This document shows, piece by piece, positions 50,317 to 62,680 of a stretch of 64,000 bases of DNA. Position 1 is the stretch's first letter. Every line of letters starts with the position of its first letter. The notes below the pieces were generated by a model, which saw only the letters and a program-made list of their open reading frames with translations, searched no databases and was not told the origin of the DNA. Source of the DNA: Picocystis sp. L7 (Eukaryota > Chlorophyta > Picocystophyceae > Picocystales > Picocystaceae). Where the stretch lies: NCBI GenBank assembly GCA_020975725.1, contig QXJR01000010.1:186001-250000 (forward strand). Reading direction: 5' to 3'. The position numbers and the translations under genes are program-made.

Positions 50317-51912
50317 ATGTCGGACCGAGACGAACTGACCCGATCGGCGAGCGGGGATGCGTTCCCGCAGCTGCCCAAGGTCTCGGCAGACGCGCAGCCT
50401 TTCGTGCCGAAAGCAAGACGTGCCAACACGCAGCAGGCCGCTGCAAACGTCCATGCCGCGCCTTTCGTGCCGAGAGATCGATCCCAGAAGACGAACGTGC
50501 AAATGCACAGGCAGGCGCAGTGGACGAGAGCACCCGCCATGGAGAAGGGAAGGGGTCCCGGAGACACGTTCGCAACGCCGAACCGCAGACAGACGAGCGG
50601 AAAAGTACTCAAGAAATCCTTCTTCATGTCCGAAGAACTCAAGCATGAATTGAAAGTCAAGCAGTACATGAAATTGGCGCAATTAGGACCGGAAGCAGAT
50701 CCAAACTTCCCCAGGATCCTGTACGAATACCACTCGGTTGTGCCGCTCGAAAGCGGAGTCACCAAAGACTCCGCGTCCATCTGCTTCGGTGTGCACACGC
50801 AAATTGTCAAGGGTATTGGCTTTCGAGACGGGAGGGCATATGCGCTGTGCTACATAGACGGCGGACAAGTGATCCCCTCCAGCGACCTAGTGAGTCACGC
50901 CAAGGAAGTAGTGGAGAGATGGAAACCTTTGAGGAACCATCCCCATCTCTGCGGACTCCATGATTCATTCGTCAGCAAAGAATTCGGTGGCATGCCTGCA
51001 CTCTACTTGGCCCACGAGTACCACCCCAAGGCAGTGTCCCTGGCCCAAGCTTTCCTTCAGAACGCAGGACAGGACAGCAGATCGAACGTGAAGGTGACCG
51101 AGAAGCAGCTCTGGCATTATGCCATACAAATGGCCACGTTGCTGCAAGCTGTGCATGAAGCGGGCTTGGCATTGCGTCCTGGGGGTCTGCACCCCACCAA
51201 AGTCCTCCTCACTAGCAAAGGAAGGCTACGGGTCTCAATGGTGGGGGTTCTGGATGTCTTGAGTAGGAACTTTCCACAGAACATGAGAGTTGCCCAGAAG
51301 CAAGATCTTGTGGGACTTGGACGTCTCTTGCTTTCCTTGGCTAGCGGATCGATGACTTCGGCTTCAGTTGAGAGGGCAGCGCAGTACTCTGCGGACATGC
51401 AGCGTCTTATCGCCGCTCTACTGACCAGCATGGATTCCAATGGGCTGCGGGATGCCAAGCAGTTGATGATGTTTTTTGGGGATCGAGTTTACGGAGTGCT
51501 GGAGGACATGCACTCTTATTGCGACGATCTCACACAAGATCTTTCGGCCGAGTTGGAGAACGGAAGGATCAGTAGACTCTTGATGAAACTGAACATGGTC
51601 CTGGACAGACCAGACGAGGACATAGAACCGGGGTGGTCTGAAACTGGAGATCGGTATCTGTTGAAGCTGTTTCACGACTTTGTGTTCCATCATATCGACG
51701 AGGATGGGGCTGTCATAGTAGAATGGGGGGGCATGGTGGAGGCTTTGAATAAGCTGGACGCAGGAGTACAAGAAAAAGTAGTGCTCATGAGCCGTGATGG
51801 GAGCTCGTTGCTGATCGTCTCCTATGCGGACATCAGGAGGTGCATTGAGTCGAGCTATAATGAAATAGTCCAACGATCGAGGCTTTTAAAAGCGCAAACG
51901 AGAAAGAAGTAA
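50317..51912 (+). CDS. PAN3: PAN3, pseudokinase subunit of the PAN2-PAN3 deadenylase
   Basis: A 531-residue protein that recruits PAN2 to poly(A) tails. The N-terminal region is disordered, with repeated QPFVPKA and APFVPRD motifs, then SFFMSEELKHELKVKQYMKL. The pseudokinase has a degenerate glycine loop and no HRD or DFG catalytic triplets (the region reads GLALRPGGLHPTKVLLTSKG), as expected of PAN3. The C-terminal knob is recognisable by GRISRLLMKLNMVLDRPDED and YLLKLFHDFVFHHIDEDG. No CCCH zinc finger is visible at the N-terminus, unlike several other PAN3 proteins. The ATG at 50317 is the first suitable start. It converges on ERD2 with 79 bases between stops. Confidence 0.92.
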   Translation: MSDRDELTRSASGDAFPQLPKVSADAQPFVPKARRANTQQAAANVHAAPFVPRDRSQKTNVQMHRQAQWTRAPAMEKGRGPGDTFATPNRRQTSGKVLKKSFFMSEELKHELKVKQYMKLAQLGPEADPNFPRILYEYHSVVPLESGVTKDSASICFGVHTQIVKGIGFRDGRAYALCYIDGGQVIPSSDLVSHAKEVVERWKPLRNHPHLCGLHDSFVSKEFGGMPALYLAHEYHPKAVSLAQAFLQNAGQDSRSNVKVTEKQLWHYAIQMATLLQAVHEAGLALRPGGLHPTKVLLTSKGRLRVSMVGVLDVLSRNFPQNMRVAQKQDLVGLGRLLLSLASGSMTSASVERAAQYSADMQRLIAALLTSMDSNGLRDAKQLMMFFGDRVYGVLEDMHSYCDDLTQDLSAELENGRISRLLMKLNMVLDRPDEDIEPGWSETGDRYLLKLFHDFVFHHIDEDGAVIVEWGGMVEALNKLDAGVQEKVVLMSRDGSSLLIVSYADIRRCIESSYNEIVQRSRLLKAQTRKK

Positions 51913-51991
51913 TGAATTACCATTTCATCCACTGTCTGATAGCAGCCTTTTGCCGATGCGACTGGCAATGCTATGATTATTCTTCTCGACT

Positions 51992-54790
<2,799 letters not shown>

Positions 54791-55060
54791 CCACGTCCAT
54801 CATGGTGAGTTTCCTGCAATCCAATTCCTGGGTGTCGCTGCCCTTCTCCTGTCCCCTCGTGTTTACGTCGATGTTAACCTCCGATCCACCCTCCCACAGA
54901 TCCCACCGAAAGGAAGAGCTCGGGGAAGGATCCAGGTGGCCTTCCTTCTATTCGGGTACGCTCCCTTTTCGACGGATGAAACAGACCCGAATCGCATCCT
55001 TTTCGAAAGGAAATTCGCCTCCGTCTGAACCGAGAAGACAGGAAGGTGGTTGGCGGCGCC

Positions 55061-58000
55061 ATGGCGATGGCCAAGGCGAAACCGCGCCACGAATGCACCA
55101 AACGGACGTTCGAGGACGAAGAAGCGCCGAGGAAGATCCGATCCATCAAGTTTGGTCTCATGTCTGGACAAGATGTGGAGAAGATGGCCGAGCTAGAAGT
55201 GACCGACCGCACACTCTTCCAGATGCCAGAGCGAACACCCATGCCAGAAGGCGTCCTGGATGCGAGGATGGGAACGAGCGACAAAAAAGGAGAATGCGAA
55301 ACGTGCGGAGGATCGCTCACCGATTGCGCGGGACACTATGGGTACGTCCAGCTGGAACTCCCCGTCTTCCACATCGGATACTTCAAAACTGTCCTCGCCA
55401 TCCTGCAGTGCATCTGCAAATCCTGTGCCTCGCTTATGCTGTCCGAAGAAGACAAGAGGAACTACCTTCGGAAGTTTAGGAACCCCAAAGCAGAAATCCT
55501 GCAGAAAAGGGCCATGTTCAAACGGATCGCAGACAAGTGTAAAAGGCTCAAGATATGCCCTGCTTGCGGAGATGTCAATGGCTTCGTGCGCAAAGTGGGA
55601 GGGTCCTTTCGAATTGTGCACGACAAATATGCGAAAAATCCTTCCCTGCTAGACAATTACAAAGGAGAGTTTAAGGAAGCAATCAGGCACAATGAAAACA
55701 TTGCTCCTCTGTTGAACCGGGTGCAGGACGACCTGAATCCCATTCGCGCCCTTGGGCTGCTGAGGAGGATCACACCGGAGGACTGTGAACTGCTGGATCT
55801 TGCCGGAAGGCCCGAGCAACTCATCACTACGCATATACCAGTCCCCCCTGTATGTATTCGCCCATCCGTTGCACTGGAGTCTGCTGCTGGGAGCAACGAG
55901 GATGATATCACCATGAAGCTTGCGCAGATCGTCGAGGTTAACAATGTAGTGAGACAGGGGGTGGAAAAAGGTTTGGCCATCTCGAACCTGATGGAAAATT
56001 GGGATTTCCTTCAGATGCAATGTGCTATGTATATAAACAGCGAAATGCCTGGTTTGCCGTTGGCTTACCAGCCTACAGGAAAACCACTGCGTGGATTTGT
56101 ACAGCGCTTGAAAGGCAAGCAGGGAAGGTTCCGTGGCAACTTGTCAGGAAAAAGAGTTGATTTTAGTTCAAGAACGGTTATATCCCCAGATCCTAATCTG
56201 AGTATCGACGAGGTTGCCATTCCGTATCATGTTGCGGAGACCTTGACATACCCAGAGAAAGTGACCCGTTACAATATCGAGAAGCTAAAGCAAAGGGTCA
56301 TCAACGGAATGGAAAAGCATCCTGGGGCAAATTTTGTTTACTCAGATCCTGACAGAAAGTGGTATCTGAAATACTGCGACAGAGACCGCGTGGCCGCTGA
56401 ACTCAGATATGGTGATGTGGTGGATCGACACCTTGAAGATGGTGACATTGTTCTGTTCAACCGACAACCATCCTTACACAAAATGTCGATCATGGCCCAC
56501 CGTGTACGTGTAATGCCTTGGAAGACTTTCCGCTTTAACGAATGTGTATGTGCCCCATACAATGCAGATTTCGATGGAGACGAAATGAACCTGCATGTTT
56601 TACAAACGGAAGAGGCAAGGGCAGAAGCACTGACACTGATGGGTGTTTCCCAGAATCTCTGCACACCAAAAAACGGGGAAATCCTTGTTTCCGCAACTCA
56701 GGACTTTCTCACCTGCTCGTACCTTCTCACCAGGAAAGACCGATTCTTCACCAGGGCAGAATTTGCAGAGCTCTGTTGCTTCATGGGCGATGCACGGGAC
56801 CACATTGAGCTTCCAGGTCCTGCCATATGTAAACCAATGGAGTTATGGACTGGAAAGCAACTGTTTGGCATGATTATACAACCCAATAGGACATGGAACA
56901 CATCTGTAACCTTCCAATTGGAGGAGCGCATGTATTCAAATAAAGGGGAAAGTATGTGTGTCAACGATGGATATGTTTTGTTCTCGCAAAGTGAATTGCT
57001 TTGTGGCCAGCTGGGCAAAAAAACACTCGGGGGCGGCAAAGTTGGCTTGTTCAGTGTCATCTCAAACGACCGCTGTGCCAAGGCTGCTGCTGTATGCATG
57101 AACCGACTTGCAAAGCTTAGCGCTCGGTGGATAGGCAACATTGGTTTCTCCATCGGTATCGATGATGTGTCACCTAGCCACAGTTTAAACACCGCAAAAG
57201 AAGAGCAAGTAGGGATGGGATATGATGCTTGCAATAACCACATTGGTTTGTTTAAGAAGGGGGAGCTGTCTCTTCAACCTGGCTGTAATGCAGAGCAGAC
57301 GTTGGAAGCTGTGGTCACTGGAGAGCTGAACAAGATCCGAGAAGAGGTAGCGCAGGTCTGTATGAGAGAATTGCAATGGTACAACAGTGCTCTCATCATG
57401 TCACAGTGTGGTTCGAAGGGCTCGCCGATCAATATATCACAGATGGTTGCCTGCGTAGGACAGCAGACTGTGAGTGGGGAGCGTGTACCAAACGGTTTTT
57501 CAAGCCGGACTTTACCACACTTTTATCCATTCACAAAGGCACCAGATGCGAAGGGATTTGTTGCCAACTCATTCTACAGTGGTCTTAGCCCCACAGAGTT
57601 CTTCTTTCACACCATGGCAGGTCGGGAAGGGTTGGTTGATACCGCAGTGAAAACTGCTGAAACGGGTTACATGTCCAGGCGTCTCATGAAAGCCCTTGAA
57701 GACCTGTCTACACAATACGATGGGACTGTGAGGAACTCTACTGGAGGGATTGTCCAGCTTGTGTATGGTGACGATGGGCTCGATCCCGTCCACATGGAAG
57801 GGGTAGATGGGGAACCTGTCAACTTCACGAGGGTTATGCTTAACGTGAAGACCCATTCTCCACCCAATGATGCAAAGCCTTTGAGCGAAGAAGAAATGAA
57901 AAGCATTATTGTGGAAAACATTGAGCAGTCAAGGAAAGTCGAAGGTACCAAGGCGACAGAAACGTTCCTGGAAGCTATGCGGGCGTTTTTGATGGTGGAG

Positions 58001-59227
58001 GCAGAGAAGGCTCAGCTTGCGAGAGGAAAATTTGGTTTATCATCATTGAAAGTGAACAGAAGAAAGATGCACCTAGAAAAAGCCGCTATGCTTGTGCATG
58101 GGCTTACCGAGGAACAGATCAAAGAATTTGTGGACGAATGCATTTTTAAATTTCAGCGTAAGGCTATTGAACCGGGATCGGCTGTTGGAGCAGTCGGTGC
58201 ACAGAGCATCGGTGAGCCAGGAACACAGATGACTCTGAAGACCTTCCACTTTGCAGGAGTGGCAAGCATGAACGTAACTCTTGGTGTTCCTCGCATCAAG
58301 GAGATCATCAACGCAAGCAAGAATATTAGCACTCCAATCATGAAAGTAGAACTGATTTGCAGCGACAACCTCCGATCCGCACGGATCGTGAAGGGTCGCA
58401 TTGAAAAGACACTACTCGGCGAGGTGTCCAAGTGTATACGTACTGTGCTGGACCCTAGTGGAGCCTACGTCGAAGTAGTTTTGAATAAGGATACGATTGA
58501 GAAGCTACAGCTCGACGTTGACTCGGTCACTGTTGCAAGATCGGTCATATCAGCCCCGAAGCTGAAGGTGAAGGTCCATCATATTACAGTGGTACACAAG
58601 TACAAGCTTAGCATTGCGTGTCCAGTCGAGGATAAGAATAGCATGTTTTTCTTCTTGCAGTATTTGGAGCGTGCCTTACCCAAGGTCATAGTGAAGGGCA
58701 TTCCTGCTGTAGAACGGGCTGTGATCAACGACTGCGGAGGCGGCAAGTACAATCTGTTGGTGGAAGGGACCGACATGCTTTCTGTGATGACGACTGAAGG
58801 TGTGCTGGCTACCCATTCCACGTCAAATCATGTGATGGAGATCGAGCGCACCCTTGGCATCGAGGCGGCCCGCAGATCGATAATGGACGAGGTGCAGTAC
58901 ACAATGCAGCAACACGGGATGTCCATCGACACCCGTCATGCTATGCTGTTGGCAGATGTGATGACTTACAAGGGTGAGGTGTTGGGGATCACCCGCAATG
59001 GCATTGCCAAGATGAAGGATTCGGTGTTGATGCTTGCATCTTTTGAGAAGACCACGGACCATTTGTTTGATGCTGCCATTCACGGTCGCATGGATGAGAT
59101 TGTGGGCGTGTCCGAATGCATCATCATGGGCATCCCTATCCAATTGGGCACAGGGTCCTTCCAGCTGGGCTACGAGACGCCTCGTGAGTTGGCTACGTCT
59201 CGGGGTCCTCCTCCCCTGTTGGTGTGA
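55061..59227 (+). CDS. RPC1: RNA polymerase III largest subunit
   Basis: A 1388-residue catalytic subunit of Pol III, which transcribes tRNA, 5S and other small RNAs. The clamp zinc motif CETCGGSLTDCAGHYG and CPACGD come first. RGNLSGKRVDFSSRTVISPD follows, then the absolutely conserved NADFDGDEMN (Mg-binding Asp triad from residue 501). The trigger-loop and bridge-helix region includes GLSPTEFFFHTMAGREGLVD. The C-terminus has GAVGAQSIGEPGTQMTLKTF and GVPRIKEIINASK, with no CTD repeats. The sequence is closest to RPC1 rather than RPA1 or RPB1. The ATG at 55061 is the first in frame. No intron is needed across 4.2 kb. The nearby tRNA-Lys gene would be its substrate. Confidence 0.96.
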   Translation: MAMAKAKPRHECTKRTFEDEEAPRKIRSIKFGLMSGQDVEKMAELEVTDRTLFQMPERTPMPEGVLDARMGTSDKKGECETCGGSLTDCAGHYGYVQLELPVFHIGYFKTVLAILQCICKSCASLMLSEEDKRNYLRKFRNPKAEILQKRAMFKRIADKCKRLKICPACGDVNGFVRKVGGSFRIVHDKYAKNPSLLDNYKGEFKEAIRHNENIAPLLNRVQDDLNPIRALGLLRRITPEDCELLDLAGRPEQLITTHIPVPPVCIRPSVALESAAGSNEDDITMKLAQIVEVNNVVRQGVEKGLAISNLMENWDFLQMQCAMYINSEMPGLPLAYQPTGKPLRGFVQRLKGKQGRFRGNLSGKRVDFSSRTVISPDPNLSIDEVAIPYHVAETLTYPEKVTRYNIEKLKQRVINGMEKHPGANFVYSDPDRKWYLKYCDRDRVAAELRYGDVVDRHLEDGDIVLFNRQPSLHKMSIMAHRVRVMPWKTFRFNECVCAPYNADFDGDEMNLHVLQTEEARAEALTLMGVSQNLCTPKNGEILVSATQDFLTCSYLLTRKDRFFTRAEFAELCCFMGDARDHIELPGPAICKPMELWTGKQLFGMIIQPNRTWNTSVTFQLEERMYSNKGESMCVNDGYVLFSQSELLCGQLGKKTLGGGKVGLFSVISNDRCAKAAAVCMNRLAKLSARWIGNIGFSIGIDDVSPSHSLNTAKEEQVGMGYDACNNHIGLFKKGELSLQPGCNAEQTLEAVVTGELNKIREEVAQVCMRELQWYNSALIMSQCGSKGSPINISQMVACVGQQTVSGERVPNGFSSRTLPHFYPFTKAPDAKGFVANSFYSGLSPTEFFFHTMAGREGLVDTAVKTAETGYMSRRLMKALEDLSTQYDGTVRNSTGGIVQLVYGDDGLDPVHMEGVDGEPVNFTRVMLNVKTHSPPNDAKPLSEEEMKSIIVENIEQSRKVEGTKATETFLEAMRAFLMVEAEKAQLARGKFGLSSLKVNRRKMHLEKAAMLVHGLTEEQIKEFVDECIFKFQRKAIEPGSAVGAVGAQSIGEPGTQMTLKTFHFAGVASMNVTLGVPRIKEIINASKNISTPIMKVELICSDNLRSARIVKGRIEKTLLGEVSKCIRTVLDPSGAYVEVVLNKDTIEKLQLDVDSVTVARSVISAPKLKVKVHHITVVHKYKLSIACPVEDKNSMFFFLQYLERALPKVIVKGIPAVERAVINDCGGGKYNLLVEGTDMLSVMTTEGVLATHSTSNHVMEIERTLGIEAARRSIMDEVQYTMQQHGMSIDTRHAMLLADVMTYKGEVLGITRNGIAKMKDSVLMLASFEKTTDHLFDAAIHGRMDEIVGVSECIIMGIPIQLGTGSFQLGYETPRELATSRGPPPLLV

Positions 59228-59640
59228 GGCACCTCCTGCTTGCCAACCATGGAATATGCTTTTCGTGGAGAACCTCACCACGACCCTCGATCTACCACAC
59301 CTTGGATCGCCCATGGAGACCCGGGTCTGACCCAGGAATGACGTCCAATGGAACCCGGGTTCGCACCTTTGATCGACCCTCTCGTCGTGCCCCCACCCCT
59401 CCCACCGGACGTCCAGCTGGCAGATCTCCATTGGACCCCGTCGCGTCCGACCAATCCCCGATCGGAGGGTCAGCGGGGCGAATCCGACCTGGCAGTGCAT
59501 TCGGGGGAATATCCGCCCCAATGGCCCTGGTTGCTGGTACGGCTGGTTTCGGCGGATGCGGATGGATGCCGCAACCTCCGACACAACACACAGCTCCATT
59601 CCAGACCGAAAGACACAAACATTCTGAAGATTGAACCAGC
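59228..59640. other. Tandem intergenic region RPC1 to transporter
   Basis: About 410 bases. It contains a GACCCGGGTCTGACC element (about 59320) and GAACCCGGGTTCGC (about 59350), both near-palindromic and similar in style to the TTCGAA class. They lie about 290 and 320 bases upstream of the transporter ATG. No coding frame is supported. Confidence 0.4.
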
Positions 59641-61296
59641 ATGACGCGCATGAACGGGAGCAGTGATAGCAGCTCCGCACGATCCAATCGTGATGGCATG
59701 CGAAAGAGGAGGTCGGCAGCCAACCTTGTGTACTGGCAACAGACAGGAAAGTCCGTGCCCAAGACGTTCTGTGGAGTGTGGAAGCTGTTCAAGAGGAACG
59801 CGACGCCGAGGCTGTTCATCTCCGTGCTTGGACAGGCACAAGACTTCTACGACTTCTCCATCATTTCATGGGTGAAGAAGCTGATGAGCGAGCAGTACCC
59901 TGTCAACACCACCGACGAAGCGTTGGTCAGCAGCATGCCGATATTAGGAGCAGTGGTGGGGATGGTGGTCATGGGATATCTTATTGACAAGATTGGCAGA
60001 AAAGCCGCATCAATGATCACTCCCATCGTCATCATTGTATCTTCTGTGCTGTCCGCCGCGGCCAGCGATGGATGGTGGGGTGGCATGAGCGCCTGGAGGG
60101 TCCTCGCACTCTGGCGCTTCTTTCTAGGATTTGGAGCAGGCGGAGAGTACCCAATCAATGCGACGATTGCTTTCGAAGCAGCGGGCCGCTCACGATTCGA
60201 TGCTAGCTTGTCCATCCTCTTTGTCGTCCTCTTCAGCACAATCCTGAGCCAGATCATGGTTCCAGCTTATACGGCAATTCTCCTGTATGCAGGCTTGAGC
60301 CACGAAAAAACATGGCGGCTTCTTCTCGGTACCGGAGCGATCCTTGGTGCCATTGTGTGGTGCCTACGCCACTTTTTTACCAAAGAAACGTCATCTTACG
60401 AAATAATGGTCAGGAAGGAAGAGAAAGAGATGGAGGAGCAGGGTGTCACTCGAGAGATGATTGTCAAACACTACTTTGCTCATGCTTTTGACAAAACTGT
60501 CTGGCCTGCCCTGATAAGTGCTGGAGCGGCATGGTTTATTTTTGATATTGTTGCTTATGGTTATGGTGTGTACGAGAGCCAGATCGTAGACAACATCCTC
60601 GGCAGCCCGACTATTGAGAAGGAAGCCCTCACTGTCTTTTACATCCATTGCGCAACTTTTTTCTGTGTCATCTCACCCTGGCTCCTGGCAAAGATCACCA
60701 ACAAGTGGCTCTATGCGCTGAGTGGCCTTGTCTTTGGTGGCATGCTCATCTTTGTGAGCCAAGGGGACTCGTTTCTCTCGGGAACCACTGGGGGGCAAAT
60801 CGTCATACTATGCGTCGTGATGGTTATGTATACTTTTGGAAATGTCTGGTCGTACCTGATGGCGGGAGAAATTTGGCTCCCACAAATCAGGGGTCTCTTC
60901 TTTGGAATAGCCGCTGCGGCAGGTAAGTTAGGAGCCTTTGCAAGCACAATGTGGATGGCCTACACAATCGATGAGCTTGGATGGGTGACAGCAGTAACCA
61001 TTTTGGGAGCTTTTGGACTACTGCAGTTTTTTTGGGTCTTCCTGTTCTGCCCAAACTACACTTATGGCACTCTCGAAGACATAGAGGTGCTGTTCCACAC
61101 AGAACCACTGAGTTCGCCAGACACATACCACACCTTGCTTTCTGTTTTGTATGGTCACAGTGGGAAGCAGGGTACGGTCATGCCCTTCTTCATTGGCAAA
61201 GAGAAAGCCGATACTGCGCTGTCCCTGCACAACTCGTGGAAGGCACGAACAGAAGACTCTTTCGATGCCATGGAATTGTCCCGCTCACAAGATTAG
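59641..61296 (+). CDS. MFS transporter, phosphate:H+ symporter/GIT1-like
   Basis: A 551-residue twelve-helix major facilitator. The first helix region reads LFISVLGQAQDFYDFSIISW. The motif between helices 2 and 3 is GYLIDKIGRKAASM, and the family signature RFFLGFGAGGEYPINATIAF follows. A hydrophilic loop (EEKEMEEQGVTREMI) lies between the halves, then YGYGVYESQIVDNILGSPT and EIWLPQIRGLFFGIAAAAGK. The PHS phosphate-transporter signature usually has Asp in GGDYP; Glu at this position is seen in glycerophosphodiester (GIT1-like) carriers. The substrate may therefore be phosphate or an organic phosphate. The N-terminal 40 residues are cytosolic and basic. It converges on the SDR gene. Confidence 0.82.
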   Translation: MTRMNGSSDSSSARSNRDGMRKRRSAANLVYWQQTGKSVPKTFCGVWKLFKRNATPRLFISVLGQAQDFYDFSIISWVKKLMSEQYPVNTTDEALVSSMPILGAVVGMVVMGYLIDKIGRKAASMITPIVIIVSSVLSAAASDGWWGGMSAWRVLALWRFFLGFGAGGEYPINATIAFEAAGRSRFDASLSILFVVLFSTILSQIMVPAYTAILLYAGLSHEKTWRLLLGTGAILGAIVWCLRHFFTKETSSYEIMVRKEEKEMEEQGVTREMIVKHYFAHAFDKTVWPALISAGAAWFIFDIVAYGYGVYESQIVDNILGSPTIEKEALTVFYIHCATFFCVISPWLLAKITNKWLYALSGLVFGGMLIFVSQGDSFLSGTTGGQIVILCVVMVMYTFGNVWSYLMAGEIWLPQIRGLFFGIAAAAGKLGAFASTMWMAYTIDELGWVTAVTILGAFGLLQFFWVFLFCPNYTYGTLEDIEVLFHTEPLSSPDTYHTLLSVLYGHSGKQGTVMPFFIGKEKADTALSLHNSWKARTEDSFDAMELSRSQD

Positions 61297-61437
61297 ATGG
61301 CAATAGAGCACTGCCACGGCACTTTTCTCAGTATGGCCTACACTTCTCCTCATAAATTGCACTGCTTTCTCCTGTTCTTTCAAGCCTGGCAACCTGTGTT
61401 TGAAGTCCAATGAGGAGAGCTTTACTCCAAATGCAGC

Positions 61438-61475
61438 AATTTTCCAGCACGCTTGCTCAAGCATGCTGGAAAATT
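61438..61475. other. 38-nt inverted repeat in convergent 3' region
   Basis: AATTTTCCAGCA (61438-61449) pairs exactly with TGCTGGAAAATT (61464-61475). After one C/A mismatch, GCTTG pairs with CAAGC around a two-base loop. It lies in the 295-base gap between the stops of two convergent genes. A role in 3'-end formation or as a protein-binding site is possible. It could also be a miniature remnant. Confidence 0.6.
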
Positions 61476-61591
61476 ACATGGGTGGGCAATTTCAACACGG
61501 TGTTTGTAATCAGGCTGTTTCAAATCTTCAATTTATCATCACGCAATCTTGCATTGCTGCCTTGACAGTTTTTGTCGACAGCACAATCTTC

Positions 61592-62680
61592 TCAGTGCGC
61601 TTGTCCCTCGCCAAAGACCATCTTCTCCGAAGCTTCCCAGAGATCTTCTGCCAGGGCTCTGTCGTATGCGGCTGGAGCAGCACAAACAGCCTTTGGATGA
61701 CTCATGAAAGCCGGCCAAACGCATCTCAATGGTTGATCAAGCAGACTGAGTGGTAGCAACACCAAGGCTGCATACGCACGTTGAGTCCATCCTTTCTCCT
61801 GTCCACCTTGCCATGGGCAGCGGGTCACCGCCGGCCAGGCAAACGCACCACGTGCCAGCAGACGCAATCGCTGGTCCTGATTCCCGTTGCCCTGCGCTCC
61901 ATGTGGCAGCGTTTGTGTGGCTGCAAAGGCCACCAGTTTAGCTGCATCACCTGCAGGTGAGTAGCACCATTCCACGACTCGTTTGGCGAACCAGGGAAAG
62001 TTCTTGTGCTTGTCCCATATCCCGGTTCGCACTCCACCCGGATCCACAGCCACGGTCTCTAGCTTTCCCGCTTTGCCATGTCTCCTCTGCAATTCGAAAG
62101 TGAACAGTACGTTGGCGAGTTTCGTCTGTCCGTAGTCGCACCTTTGGAAGAGAGCTGCGGCGCTCTCGAACTGCGCCAATCGGTGCGTGACCGAGGATAC
62201 GTTCACTACACGTGCGTCTCCGCTTTCCAGCAGAGACGGCATCAGCAACCTCGTGAGCGCATGGCCACCGAGCACGTTCGCACGTGCCAAAGGGTGCGCT
62301 TCGTTGTACCGACAGCGGTCTCCATCGGTGGGCGTCGTCGCGTCTCGAGCGCTCTCTCGCTTCGCATCGGATCCATGGGGTGCTCCTGCATTGTTCACAA
62401 GCAAATGCAGCTTTCCATGTTCCTCTCGGAACTTCCTGGCGAACGCCTGCACGCTCTCGAGGCGGCAGAGGTCGAGCGTCGGTCCCACGCGCACGTCGGA
62501 TTCCGGTTCCCAACGTGCGATTTCTTCGGCCGTTTCCCGCGCTCTTTCCGCCGACCGGCACGCCAGCACGACGGTGTGGTTCTGCTTGGCCAGCATCCTC
62601 GCCGTGGCCCTTCCCAGACCCGAGGAAGCGCCCGTGACCACCGCCACGCGACGCGCTTTGCGTCCATCATCATCCGCCAT
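61592..62680 (-). CDS. Short-chain dehydrogenase/reductase, RDH-like
   Basis: A 362-residue classical-type SDR. The cofactor-binding motif VAVVTGASSGLG lies at the N-terminus, with an Arg-containing VVLACRSAER that favours NADP(H). LLVNNAGAPH follows, then VVNVSSVTH with the catalytic Ser, and CDYGQTKLANVLFT with the YxxxK pair. VDPGGVRTGIW closes the fold. The sequence is closest to the retinol-dehydrogenase/WWOX and protochlorophyllide-reductase-like branch, whose substrates vary. An insert between the NNAG and SxxS motifs (SDAKRESARDATTPTDGD) is unusual. The C-terminal about 90 residues, with a hydrophobic patch, could dock on a membrane. The ATG at 62680 gives a leader of only about 10 residues. 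Confidence 0.85.
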   Translation of the reverse strand: MADDDGRKARRVAVVTGASSGLGRATARMLAKQNHTVVLACRSAERARETAEEIARWEPESDVRVGPTLDLCRLESVQAFARKFREEHGKLHLLVNNAGAPHGSDAKRESARDATTPTDGDRCRYNEAHPLARANVLGGHALTRLLMPSLLESGDARVVNVSSVTHRLAQFESAAALFQRCDYGQTKLANVLFTFELQRRHGKAGKLETVAVDPGGVRTGIWDKHKNFPWFAKRVVEWCYSPAGDAAKLVAFAATQTLPHGAQGNGNQDQRLRLLARGAFAWPAVTRCPWQGGQEKGWTQRAYAALVLLPLSLLDQPLRCVWPAFMSHPKAVCAAPAAYDRALAEDLWEASEKMVFGEGQAH

